A DNA stretch of 18,168 bases from an uncultured Bacteroidales bacterium (GCA_902803195.1 CADCOX010000135.1:1-18168), one strand, 5' to 3'; shown: positions 7,778 to 13,790, counted from the stretch's first letter. The notes: a model not told the origin generated them from the sequence alone. Made by a program: numbers and translations.

Positions 7778-8551
7778 TTACTTCGTGCTCTTGCTGCGGA
7801 GTGCTATTTCCGTGAGCACCTGCTTGGTGTTGAGCGCGAAATCGCCTTGCATGATCCAGCTGTAGTAACCGGGGTCGTGATTGAGCACATCGACGACGTG
7901 CTTGCCCTTGTACTTGCCGAAGTTGAAGGTCTCGACGTCGTCTGCGCCTAAGACGATGCGTCCTGCGTAGTCGACATTACGATTCACGCGAGAGTAGTCG
8001 GTCAGGAAATCGACGTCGTTCTGCAGCACGTCGGGGTAGTGGTCGAGTTGTGCGCAGAGCACTTCGTAGGTGGCTCGTGTATCGGCCATCGCCGAGTGGG
8101 CGTTCTCGAGTTCCTTGTGGCAGTAGAAGCGATAGGCTGCGACGAGCGTGCGGCGTTCGAGCTTCTTGTAGATATTCTGGACGTCAATACTCCTGCAATT
8201 CTGCAGGTTGGCCTTCACACCAGCACGCAGGAATTCCTCGGCCAGCATGGGGATATCGAAGTGGTTGGAATTGTAGCCTCCCAAGTCGCAACCGTCCATG
8301 ATGGCCCAGATGTCGGCCGCCACGTCGGCGAAGGTGGGGCAGTCGGCAACGTCTTTGTCGTAGATGCCGTGTATCTTGGAGGATTCCTCGGGGATGTGGA
8401 TCGTAGGATTGATGCGCATGACCTTCGATTCCTCGTTGCCGTTGGGGTAGATCTTGAGCAGGCAGATCTCGATGATGCGGTCCTTGGCCACGTCGATGCC
8501 TGTCGTCTCGAGGTCGAAGAATACGATGGGGCGTTCTAATTGTAGTTTCAT
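7778..8551 (-). CDS. DEDDh 3'-5' exonuclease with ExoX-like C-terminal domain
   Basis: This 257-residue protein is a DnaQ-superfamily exonuclease. The five metal-binding and catalytic residues are visible: Asp13 and Glu15 in FFDLETTG, Asp99 in NSNHFDIPML, His152 in NAHSAMAD, and Asp157 in ADTRATYE. That makes a complete DEDDh site for two-metal hydrolysis of 3' nucleotides. A C-terminal module at about 200-245 (ETFNFGKYKGKHVVDVLNHD, then YYSWIMQGDF) resembles the small domain at the end of exodeoxyribonuclease X-type proteins. The gene lies directly downstream of dnaN on the same strand, after a 129-bp gap holding a large dyad. Placement suggests DNA proofreading or repair, but an RNA substrate cannot be excluded. 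It is too small for a PolC-type polymerase. Confidence 0.9.
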   Translation of the reverse strand: MKLQLERPIVFFDLETTGIDVAKDRIIEICLLKIYPNGNEESKVMRINPTIHIPEESSKIHGIYDKDVADCPTFADVAADIWAIMDGCDLGGYNSNHFDIPMLAEEFLRAGVKANLQNCRSIDVQNIYKKLERRTLVAAYRFYCHKELENAHSAMADTRATYEVLCAQLDHYPDVLQNDVDFLTDYSRVNRNVDYAGRIVLGADDVETFNFGKYKGKHVVDVLNHDPGYYSWIMQGDFALNTKQVLTEIALRSKSTK

Positions 8552-8581
8552 GTTGAATCGTGTCGTATCGTTCTTAGCTCA

Positions 8582-8654
8582 GACGATTCACAACCCACTC
8601 CGAGGCCTGTAGCCACGTTGGCGCACAGGTACCAAAAGTGAATTGTGAATCGTC
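8582..8654. repeat. 73-bp nested inverted repeat between dnaN and exonuclease
   Basis: A perfect 12-bp inverted repeat, GACGATTCACAA (8582-8593) and TTGTGAATCGTC (8643-8654), encloses 49 bases. Inside lie further paired segments: CACT/AGTG (8595-8598 with 8637-8640), CCTGT/ACAGG (8606-8610 with 8625-8629) and GCCA/TGGC (8612-8615 with 8619-8622) around a CGT loop. In the minus-strand transcript it falls after the dnaN stop and before the exonuclease start, so it could be an intercistronic RNA hairpin that partly terminates or protects the message. It could also be a small mobile-repeat remnant. No flanking target duplication was seen. Confidence 0.8.
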
Positions 8655-8680
8655 CAAACGAGAATGTTTTGCTGATGGGT

Positions 8681-9808
8681 TTAGTCGTTGAGCATCATGG
8701 GCATGAGCAACATCAGGATCTCCTCGCCCTCCTTCTGCTCGGCGGGCTTGATGATGCCGGCACGCCCTGGGTCGGCCAGTTCGAAGACGACCTCTGAGCT
8801 CTCCAGGTTGCCCAGGATGTCGAGGAGCAACGTACCCTTGAAGCCGATGGCTAGGTTGGGCGAGTCGTACTCGCACATGAGGCGTTCCTCAGCCGAGGTG
8901 CTGAAATCGATGTCCTGACCGCTCACGGTGAGTTTATCCTTGCCGAAGGCCAGCTTCACCTGGGCGCTGCTCTGGCTGCTGAACACGAGCACGCGCTTGA
9001 GCGTCGACACGAGGGCTGCGCGGTCGATGGTGGCCTTGTAAGGATTGTTCTGCGGGATGACGCTATTGTAGTTGGGGTAGCGGCCGTCGATGAGGCGGCA
9101 GGTTAGCGTGTACTCGGGCGTTACGACCTCAGCCATCTTGTCGTTGAAGGTGAGCGTGGCCATGGCCTCGTCGCTCTTCTGTAACAGGGTCTTCAGGATG
9201 TTAGCGGGCTTCTTGGGCAGGATGAAGCCTACCTGCTCCTCGCTCTGCACGCCAAAGGCTTTGTTGCGCACCAGCTTGCGACCATCGGTACCTACGAACA
9301 CGAGGCAATCGGGTGTGAAGTCGAAGTAGATACCCGTCATGACGGGGCGAATCTCGTCGTCGGCCGTAGCGAAAATGGAATGGTTGATGCCCTGCAGCAG
9401 CATATTTTGGTGCAGCTCGAACCGGCGGAAATCGTCGCTCATCTGATGGGGCTTGGGGTACTCATCGGCGCGCTCGCCCACGATGTTGAACTTACCGTTC
9501 TGGTAGGTGCCACGAATCTCCATCGTGTCGAGGTTGATATCCAACGTGATGGGCTGGTCGGAGATCTCCTTCAGCGAGTCTTGGATGGTCTTGGCCTTGA
9601 TGCAGAAGCGTGCATCCGTGTCGCTCTCGGCAAGCTCCATGGTCGTCACGAGGGTAGTCTCGCTGTCAGAGGCCGTGATGGTGAGGCGTGTGCCCTGGGT
9701 CTCGAACAGGAAGCAGTCGAGGATGGGGAAGGAGTTTTTGCTGTTGAGTACTCGGTTGATGGAGGTGAGGCGGCTGAAGAGTGCCGCGCTGGATACTTTC
9801 AGTTTCAT
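8681..9808 (-). CDS. dnaN: DNA polymerase III beta sliding clamp
   Basis: The protein is 375 residues, close to the usual clamp length. It opens MKLKVSSAALFSRLTSINRVL, typical of DnaN, and runs through three tandem clamp folds (about 1-120, 125-245, 250-375). Recognisable segments are FPILDCFLFE, the FATADDEIRPVMTGIYFDF stretch of domain 2, and YPNYNSVIPQNNPY. The C-terminus, EEILMLLMPMMLND, is the conserved Bacteroidota version of the clamp's MPMRL end, which lines the partner-binding pocket. The dimer forms a ring on duplex DNA and tethers the replicase and repair factors. It has its own promoter in the intergenic region shared with the divergent DUF3127 gene, and it heads the downstream exonuclease-coaBC block. 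Confidence 0.98.
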   Translation of the reverse strand: MKLKVSSAALFSRLTSINRVLNSKNSFPILDCFLFETQGTRLTITASDSETTLVTTMELAESDTDARFCIKAKTIQDSLKEISDQPITLDINLDTMEIRGTYQNGKFNIVGERADEYPKPHQMSDDFRRFELHQNMLLQGINHSIFATADDEIRPVMTGIYFDFTPDCLVFVGTDGRKLVRNKAFGVQSEEQVGFILPKKPANILKTLLQKSDEAMATLTFNDKMAEVVTPEYTLTCRLIDGRYPNYNSVIPQNNPYKATIDRAALVSTLKRVLVFSSQSSAQVKLAFGKDKLTVSGQDIDFSTSAEERLMCEYDSPNLAIGFKGTLLLDILGNLESSEVVFELADPGRAGIIKPAEQKEGEEILMLLMPMMLND

Positions 9809-9877
9809 TAGAACTTATGATTTAATTTGTTTGTTACAGAATGTTCGTTGTAGGTATGACTCTTCCTAAAAACCGAG

Positions 9878-9910
9878 CAAAGATACACTTTTTTTATGAA
9901 GGTACGCAAA
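9878..9910 (-). promoter_or_regulatory. Bacteroidota-type promoter for dnaN
   Basis: Read on the minus strand, TTTG (9910-9907) is followed after 21 bases by TATCTTTG (9885-9878), an exact match to the TAnnTTTG -7 element with a -33 TTTG at the expected distance. The implied start site is near 9871, leaving a leader of about 60 nt before the dnaN ATG at 9808. No DnaA boxes were recognised, so this does not look like an origin. Confidence 0.7.
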
Positions 9911-9925
9911 ATTTTCATCTTAAAA

Positions 9926-9957
9926 TTAGCAAAAGTGGCGAGAAAGGCTTACTTTTG
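9926..9957 (+). promoter_or_regulatory. Bacteroidota-type promoter for DUF3127 gene
   Basis: TACTTTTG at 9950-9957 is an exact match to the -7 consensus TAnnTTTG. The -33 candidate TTAG (9926-9929) differs from TTTG at one base and lies 20 bases upstream. The implied start near 9964 gives a leader of about 77 nt. It faces away from the dnaN promoter, and the two -33 elements are only about 15 bp apart, so a single regulator could control both. Confidence 0.6.
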
Positions 9958-9967
9958 CATCGCAAAT

Positions 9968-9983
9968 GGGGCGAAAAGGCCCC
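9968..9983 (+). promoter_or_regulatory. Leader hairpin of the DUF3127 mRNA
   Basis: GGGGC (9968-9972) and GCCCC (9979-9983) can pair around the loop GAAAAG, a few bases after the predicted transcription start. A 5'-terminal hairpin of this kind could stabilise the mRNA. The rest of the leader to 10040 is AT-rich (ATTAATATAAATTAAT before the start), a common stand-in for a Shine-Dalgarno sequence in this phylum. Confidence 0.45.
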
Positions 9984-10040
9984 GAAACGACTTCCGATAA
10001 CGCGTATATTCACCTTATTAATATAAATTAATCAAGAGAA

Positions 10041-10487
10041 ATGGACATTCAAGGAAAGATTATTCAAGTGTTGCCCGAGCGTGGTGGTGTTTCCCAGCGT
10101 ACGGGTTCTGAGTGGAAGGTAGCCTCCTACATCATCGAGACCCTGGAGCAGTATCCGAAGAAGTGTGTGTTTGAGGTCTTCGGCTCCGACCGCATCGCTC
10201 AGATGAACATACAAGTAGGTCAGACGCTGACCGTGAGCGTGGATATTGATGCGCATGAGTATAATGGTCGTTGGTTCAACTCGGTTCGCGCCTGGCGTGC
10301 CGTGCCCTACGATCCCAACGCACCCGTAGCGGCTCCTGCTGCCGACCCTGCTGCAGCTGCCTTCCCGCCTGCTCAGCCTGCCGCTCCTACGGCTCCGTTC
10401 CCCCCCGCTCAGCCCGGGACCGATGCTCCTGCAGCTCCTGCTACTCCTCCATTCGGCGGCGAAAGCGCGGACGACCTGCCTTTCTAA
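10041..10487 (+). CDS. DUF3127 protein, SSB-like OB fold with acidic DDLPF tip
   Basis: This 148-residue protein has a folded N-terminal domain (about 1-90: MDIQGKIIQVLPERGGVS, SEWKVASYIIETLEQYPKK, VGQTLTVSVDIDAHEYNGRW) that matches DUF3127, a small OB-fold-like Bacteroidota family. Residues about 92-140 form a Pro/Ala-rich, probably disordered linker with FPPAQP repeated at 108-113 and 120-125. The last residues are ESADDLPF. This layout (OB-like domain, low-complexity linker, acidic tip ending in Pro-Phe) mirrors single-stranded DNA-binding protein, whose DDIPF/DDLPF tip recruits replication and repair partners. It is the only plus-strand gene and is divergent from dnaN. DUF3127 membership and the tip are read from the sequence; ssDNA binding is inferred. 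Confidence 0.88.
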   Translation: MDIQGKIIQVLPERGGVSQRTGSEWKVASYIIETLEQYPKKCVFEVFGSDRIAQMNIQVGQTLTVSVDIDAHEYNGRWFNSVRAWRAVPYDPNAPVAAPAADPAAAAFPPAQPAAPTAPFPPAQPGTDAPAAPATPPFGGESADDLPF

Positions 10488-10519
10488 GCGCTCCGCTCGC
10501 TACTTTGTCTGCCTTTATA

Positions 10520-10539
10520 AGCGCAGCACGCTCTTTTTT
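10520..10539 (+). terminator. Possible short terminator after DUF3127 gene
   Basis: A small stem AGCG (10520-10523) / CGCT (10529-10532) with loop CAGCA is followed by CTTTTTT (10533-10539). The stem is only 4 bp, but the T-run and the position 33 bases after the stop suit termination. It may act with the stronger hairpin just downstream. Confidence 0.35.
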
Positions 10540-10554
10540 CATCAAGCAAACTCA

Positions 10555-10589
10555 AAGGGACGCCCCATCATGGAGCGCCCCTTCTCTTT
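10555..10589 (+). terminator. Intrinsic terminator downstream of DUF3127 gene
   Basis: AAGGGACGCCCC (10555-10566) pairs with GGAGCGCCCCTT (10572-10583) through 10 base pairs with two single mismatches (A60/C78 and C64/A74 of the 10500 series) and a loop ATCAT. CTCTTT follows on the plus strand. The reverse strand has TTTGAGTTTG after the stem, so it could also stop transcription from the helicase side. Confidence 0.55.
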
Positions 10590-10660
10590 GTGCTCTAAGC
10601 CGCTATGGTTTCGATAAGCCGCTTGATAGGTCTTTGGCTTGATGGGGGCTTTGCTTTTTG

Positions 10661-10706
10661 GAGGCTGTAGAAACCCGCCCGCATGGGCGGGGAACTACGG
10701 TGCCTC
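10661..10706. repeat. 46-bp imperfect hairpin
   Basis: Three helices are nested: GAGGC/GCCTC (10661-10665 with 10702-10706), GTAG/CTAC (10667-10670 with 10695-10698) and CCCGCCC/GGGCGGG (10674-10680 with 10685-10691), around a GCAT loop. They are separated by small internal loops. No T-tract follows on either strand, so a simple intrinsic terminator is unlikely. It may act as a 3'-end barrier or be a dispersed repeat. Confidence 0.6.
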
Positions 10707-10857
10707 TTGGCAGCCTACCTTGTGGCCCTTCGACCTTCGTCCTTTGACCTCAGCCCTTCAGCAGTTGCTGCCCACGCTAGTCCGCCACCAACTGCCGCCT
10801 GGTTGCAAGGACTTCAGCGACTACTACATGGCGATGAGGCGAAAGGAGGAGGGGGAG

Positions 10858-10919
10858 CGCGCGTATATATGTGCGGGGCTGCACGTATAAATGTAAAGGG
10901 TTGCGCGAATATACGCGCG
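10858..10919. repeat. 11-bp inverted repeat flanked by direct repeats
   Basis: CGCGCGTATAT (10858-10868) and ATATACGCGCG (10909-10919) are perfect inverted copies. Between them are a small GTGC/GCAC hairpin and a second copy of CGTATAnATGT (10862-10872 and 10884-10894, one mismatch). GGAGGAGGGG occurs just outside on both sides (10845-10854 and 10920-10929). Small inverted-repeat elements can look like this, but the flanks are purine-rich and could match by chance. Confidence 0.55.
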
Positions 10920-10958
10920 GGAGGAGGGGAAAAGAAGGGGAGAAAGGGGGAAGAGAAG
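10919..10958 (+). other. 40-nt polypurine run with G-quadruplex motif
   Basis: Bases 10919-10958 are all purines on the plus strand. Within it, G-runs at 10919-10921, 10926-10929, 10937-10940 and 10946-10950 are separated by loops of 4, 7 and 5 bases, which satisfies the G3+N1-7 quadruplex pattern. Purine richness continues less strictly to about 11003. Confidence 0.65.
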
Positions 10959-11004
10959 CGAAGGCAGGAAGGTAAGGCGGGGCAAGGGCGGAGAGAGGCG
11001 GGGC

Positions 11005-11022
11005 CCTGTGGCTAGCCACAGG
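11005..11022. terminator. 18-bp perfect palindrome downstream of helicase gene
   Basis: CCTGTGGCTAGCCACAGG (11005-11022) is a perfect palindrome that folds as a 7-bp stem with a CTAG loop. A second small stem, CTCTT/AAGAG (11031-11035 with 11043-11047), lies between it and the helicase stop at 11054. The pair sits 7-50 bases past the stop in the minus-strand transcript. That suits an mRNA 3' end, though no T-run follows. Confidence 0.4.
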
Positions 11023-11053
11023 CACGGTAGCTCTTAGAAAACAAGAGGAGCGC

Positions 11054-12481
11054 TTATCCGGAAGGAGCGGAGGAGGGGGCGGGGGCGTCGCTACTGGGGT
11101 TGCCATTGCGCTTCTTGCCTCGGGGGCGTTTGCTGCGGGGCTTGGGGGTGTTGCTGCTTTCGCCTTGATGGGAACCTTCGTTTTGGCGGGGGCTATCGCC
11201 TTGATGGGGGGCTTCGTTTGGACGGGGGGCTTTGTCTTGGCGATTGCCTTTGTTATGGCGGTTGCTTTTGCTGCGGCGGTTGCCTTTTTTATGTCGGTTG
11301 TCTTTTCGGCGGCTGCTTTCGCCATGACCGGTGTAGGTGGGGGCTTCGCCGAGTTCTGTGGGGACGGGCTCCTTGGGAACGTCCTTCTCGAGGAAACGCT
11401 CAATCTGGCGGAAGAGGTATTGGTCCTTCTCGCTGACGAGGGTGATGGCACGTCCGCCCTTGCCGGCGCGTGCGGTACGACCGATGCGATGGACGTAGTC
11501 CTCCTCGTCGTGTGGGACGTCGTAGTTGATGACGAGCTGGATGTCGTCGATGTCGATGCCGCGTGCTACGATGTCGGTGGCCACGAGGACATCGATCTTG
11601 CCCGTCTTGAAGCGGTACATGACGTCGTCGCGCTGCTCTTGGAGGAGGTCGGAGTGCATGGCTTCGGCGTTGTAACCGAGGCGCTTGAGGGTGATGGCGA
11701 CGTCCTTGGTGTGGACTTTCTTTCCTACGAAGATGATGACGCGCTCGGGTTTCTGTTGCTGGAAGAGGTGTTGGATAAGCTTGATTTTCTGGGCCTCGTA
11801 GCAGACAAATGCGCTTTGCTGGATGCCTTCGGCGGGTTTGTTGAGGGCAATCTTGACTTCGACGGGATTGGTGAGGATGGTTTTGGCCAGTTCGACAATC
11901 TTGTCGGGCATGGTAGCTGAGAACATGATGGTCTGCCGTTGGCGGGGCAGGAAGGAGACAATCTGCATTATGTCCTCCGAGAAGCCCATGTCGAGCATGC
12001 GGTCAGCCTCGTCGAGGATGAAGAAGCTGACGCGGGAGAGGTCTACGTTTCCGAGGGAGAGGTGGCTGATGAGGCGTCCCGGGGTGGCGATGATGACGTC
12101 GGCTCCGAGGGCGAGTCCTCGCTTCTCCTGTTCGTAGCGGATGCCGTCGTTGCCGCCGTAGACGGCTACGCTGGAGATGCCGTCGAGGTAGTAGGAGAAG
12201 CCTTGCATGGCTTGGTCAATCTGCTGGGCTAGTTCGCGCGTAGGGGCCATGATGACGCAGTTGATGGCGTCGGCGGGGTAGCCGCCATCGCGCAGCTGCG
12301 AGAGTACGGGCAGGAGGTAGGCGGCCGTCTTGCCCGTTCCGGTCTGAGCTACGCCGATGAGGTCGCGCCCTTCGAGGAGGGGTGGGATGGCTTGTTCCTG
12401 AATGGGGGTGCAATCGACGAAGTTCATGTCGTCGAGAGCATCGAGGATATCGTAGTTGAGGTTTAAATCTTCAAATTGCAC
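11054..12481 (-). CDS. RhlE-like DEAD-box RNA helicase
   Basis: This 475-residue ATP-dependent RNA helicase carries all core motifs: a Q-motif region FVDCTPIQEQAIP (21-33), Walker A AQTGTGKT (45-52), PTRELAQQ (80-87), TPGR (133-136), DEAD (157-160), SAT (188-190), ATDIVARGID (301-310) and HRIGRTARAG (331-340). The core ends near 370. A basic, disordered tail (about 385-475) follows. It contains eight hexapeptide units at 395-442, drifting from NRHNKG-type to PRQNEG-type, and a Lys/Arg patch KPRSKRPRGKKR at 447-458. Such tails usually help bind RNA or ribosomal particles. The likely role is ribosome assembly or cold-associated mRNA remodelling, but the exact paralog is not assignable. The 193-bp upstream gap is likely to hold its promoter. 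Confidence 0.95.
   Translation of the reverse strand: MQFEDLNLNYDILDALDDMNFVDCTPIQEQAIPPLLEGRDLIGVAQTGTGKTAAYLLPVLSQLRDGGYPADAINCVIMAPTRELAQQIDQAMQGFSYYLDGISSVAVYGGNDGIRYEQEKRGLALGADVIIATPGRLISHLSLGNVDLSRVSFFILDEADRMLDMGFSEDIMQIVSFLPRQRQTIMFSATMPDKIVELAKTILTNPVEVKIALNKPAEGIQQSAFVCYEAQKIKLIQHLFQQQKPERVIIFVGKKVHTKDVAITLKRLGYNAEAMHSDLLQEQRDDVMYRFKTGKIDVLVATDIVARGIDIDDIQLVINYDVPHDEEDYVHRIGRTARAGKGGRAITLVSEKDQYLFRQIERFLEKDVPKEPVPTELGEAPTYTGHGESSRRKDNRHKKGNRRSKSNRHNKGNRQDKAPRPNEAPHQGDSPRQNEGSHQGESSNTPKPRSKRPRGKKRNGNPSSDAPAPSSAPSG
11156..11299. repeat. 18-bp minisatellite, eight copies, inside helicase tail
   Basis: Eight consecutive 18-base units fill this segment with an approximate plus-strand consensus GCCTTYGYYTTGGCGGKK. 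They encode the hexapeptides at residues 395-442 of the helicase on the minus strand. The period is a multiple of three, so gain or loss of units would keep the frame. Units are degenerate, most alike between 11228 and 11299. Confidence 0.75.
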
Positions 12482-12523
12482 GGTCGTGAGGGGTGTGGGA
12501 TTTTAGGGGGTGATGGGGTTGGA

Positions 12524-12550
12524 TGTATTGCTGTACAACAGCAACATACA
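12524..12550. promoter_or_regulatory. Hairpin/operator-like dyad upstream of helicase
   Basis: TTGCTGT (12528-12534) and ACAGCAA (12538-12544) form a perfect 7-bp stem with loop ACA. TGTA (12524-12527) and TACA (12547-12550) extend it past a two-base bulge. It lies 43-69 bases upstream of the helicase ATG. It could be an operator or a 5'-leader hairpin; no confident -7 element was found beside it. Confidence 0.45.
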
Positions 12551-12574
12551 AAACCCGAGAATGGGGACTTGGTA

Positions 12575-12660
12575 GGGGGAATTCAGGGAGGGCATATAAG
12601 GGGATTCGGGAGGGTATTTTAGGGGTACTTCTATGAGGGCATTTGGGGGACTCCAGGGAC
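12575..12660. repeat. Degenerate G-rich tandem repeats, about 23 bp
   Basis: Three units and a partial fourth start with a GGGG run at 12575, 12600, 12622 and 12645. Most share a GGGAGGG- or GAGGGCAT-type middle and an AT-rich end (CATATAA, TATTTTA, CATTT). Unit lengths are 25, 22 and 23 bases. They occupy the gap between the permease stop (12675) and the helicase upstream region, outside any gene. Confidence 0.5.
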
Positions 12661-12674
12661 TCTCTTATTGGCTG

Positions 12675-13790
12675 CTATCGTTGTGCCCTGCGTACGAGGA
12701 GGAAGGCGATGACGGTAAAGATGATGTTGGGGAGCCATGCGGCGAGGATGGGCGGCCAGTTGCTGTTGATGGCGAGCGTGGAGCTGATGGTTTGCAGGAG
12801 GATGTAAGTGGCTGATAGGGCGAGCCCTAAGCCTAAGGCGCCTCCCATGCCTCCCTTGCGCTTGCGGAAGGACAGGCAGAGACCTATGGTCGAGAGGATG
12901 AAGGCAGCGAAGGGGTCGGCGAAGCGCTTCTGGAGTTCCATCTCGAAGACCTTGACGTTGCCGGCTCCGCGCAAGCGTTGCCGCCCGATGTAGTCGCGCA
13001 GCTCGGAGTTGGTGAGCGTCTGCTGCTGGTTCTTGATGACGAAGAAATCCTTGGGTTCCATGATGATGACGCTGTCCATGATGCGCCGTCTCGTGATCTT
13101 CTCGCGCAGGCCGCTGAGGGTGCGAATTTTCACGACATATAGCTTCCAATGGAAGCGCTCATCGGCGAGCGAGTCGTACTGAATCTGCTGGGCCGTGAGG
13201 TGACTGACGAGGCTCTTGTTCTGGTACTTGTCGAGCGAGAAGCGGTAGCCCGTCTTCGTGCGTAGGTCGAAGTTGTCGATGTAGGCGATGACGCCCGTAT
13301 CGACTTGCAACTGAATATGTTCGGCCACCTCGACCTGCTTCTTGTTCTTGTAGCGCATCTCGAACTCCACGCGCTTGACCGAGCTACGGGGAATCACCTC
13401 GGCGCCGAGGACGAAGCTGAGGGCTGCGATGATGATGGACGAGATGAGGTAGGGGCGCATCAAGCGCTTGAAGCTCATGCCGGTGGACATCATGGCGATG
13501 ATCTCGGAGTTCTCGGCCAGTTTGGAGGTGAAGAAGATGACCGCGATGAAGACGAAGAGCGCCGAGAAGAGGTTGGAATAGAAGGGCACGAAGTAGAGGT
13601 AGTACTTGGCGAGCCCCATGGCTGGCGCGTGGTTCATGGTGAAGCGGTCGGAATGCTCCGAGAAGTCGAACACCACGGCGATGGAGATGATGAGGAGTAT
13701 GGAGAAGAAATAGGTACCCAAGAACTTGGCGATGATGTATCGGTCGAGTCTTGAGAAGAAATTCCTTCGTATGGTTCGTAGCAACTTCAT
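12675..13790 (-). CDS. YjgP/YjgQ permease (LptF/LptG-type LPS transporter)
   Basis: From the ATG at 13790 the protein is 371 residues. This start was chosen because it begins MKLLRTIRRNFFSRLDRYII, a typical family opening, and because it overlaps the tgt stop as ATGA; an in-frame upstream ATG at 13829 would sit well inside tgt and adds an atypical leader. Three N-terminal membrane segments (about 20-43, 66-88, 108-129), a soluble beta-rich domain of about 150 residues, and three C-terminal segments (about 285-303, 315-334, 345-364) match the LptF/LptG topology. The family forms the inner-membrane LptB2FG complex that extracts lipopolysaccharide. Which of the two paralogs this is cannot be told. 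It is likely translationally coupled to tgt. Confidence 0.9.
   Translation of the reverse strand: MKLLRTIRRNFFSRLDRYIIAKFLGTYFFSILLIISIAVVFDFSEHSDRFTMNHAPAMGLAKYYLYFVPFYSNLFSALFVFIAVIFFTSKLAENSEIIAMMSTGMSFKRLMRPYLISSIIIAALSFVLGAEVIPRSSVKRVEFEMRYKNKKQVEVAEHIQLQVDTGVIAYIDNFDLRTKTGYRFSLDKYQNKSLVSHLTAQQIQYDSLADERFHWKLYVVKIRTLSGLREKITRRRIMDSVIIMEPKDFFVIKNQQQTLTNSELRDYIGRQRLRGAGNVKVFEMELQKRFADPFAAFILSTIGLCLSFRKRKGGMGGALGLGLALSATYILLQTISSTLAINSNWPPILAAWLPNIIFTVIAFLLVRRAQR

Larger units (their letters stand above)
10591..11053. other. Gene-free, structure-rich intergenic stretch
   Basis: No convincing gene is seen here. The frames open across it (one of 83 codons from 10639, another of 110 codons from 10683) have no recognisable domain and run into GC-rich low complexity, so they were left out. 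The stretch holds a long imperfect hairpin (10661-10706), an 11-bp inverted repeat with internal direct repeats (10858-10919), a 40-nt uninterrupted purine run (10919-10958) and an 18-bp palindrome (11005-11022). It separates two genes converging from opposite strands. Confidence 0.7.

Noticed and set aside
9809..10040. Replication origin next to dnaN
   Set aside because: No cluster of DnaA boxes (TTATCCACA-like) was found and dnaA is not adjacent; the region is explained by two divergent promoters.
10639..10890. 83-codon plus-strand frame in the long intergenic stretch
   Set aside because: It runs through the 10661-10706 hairpin and into GC-rich low complexity, has no recognisable domain and is preceded by a probable terminator rather than a promoter.
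10777..11451. 224-codon frame overlapping the helicase tail in another minus frame
   Set aside because: Its Lys/Ala/Thr repeats arise from reading the 18-bp minisatellite out of frame, and the helicase frame is well supported by motifs upstream.
12521..12552. Promoter for the helicase gene
   Set aside because: TTTG at 12552-12549 on the minus strand is followed at 21 bases by TACATCCA, which fails most of the TTTG half of the -7 element; too weak to list.
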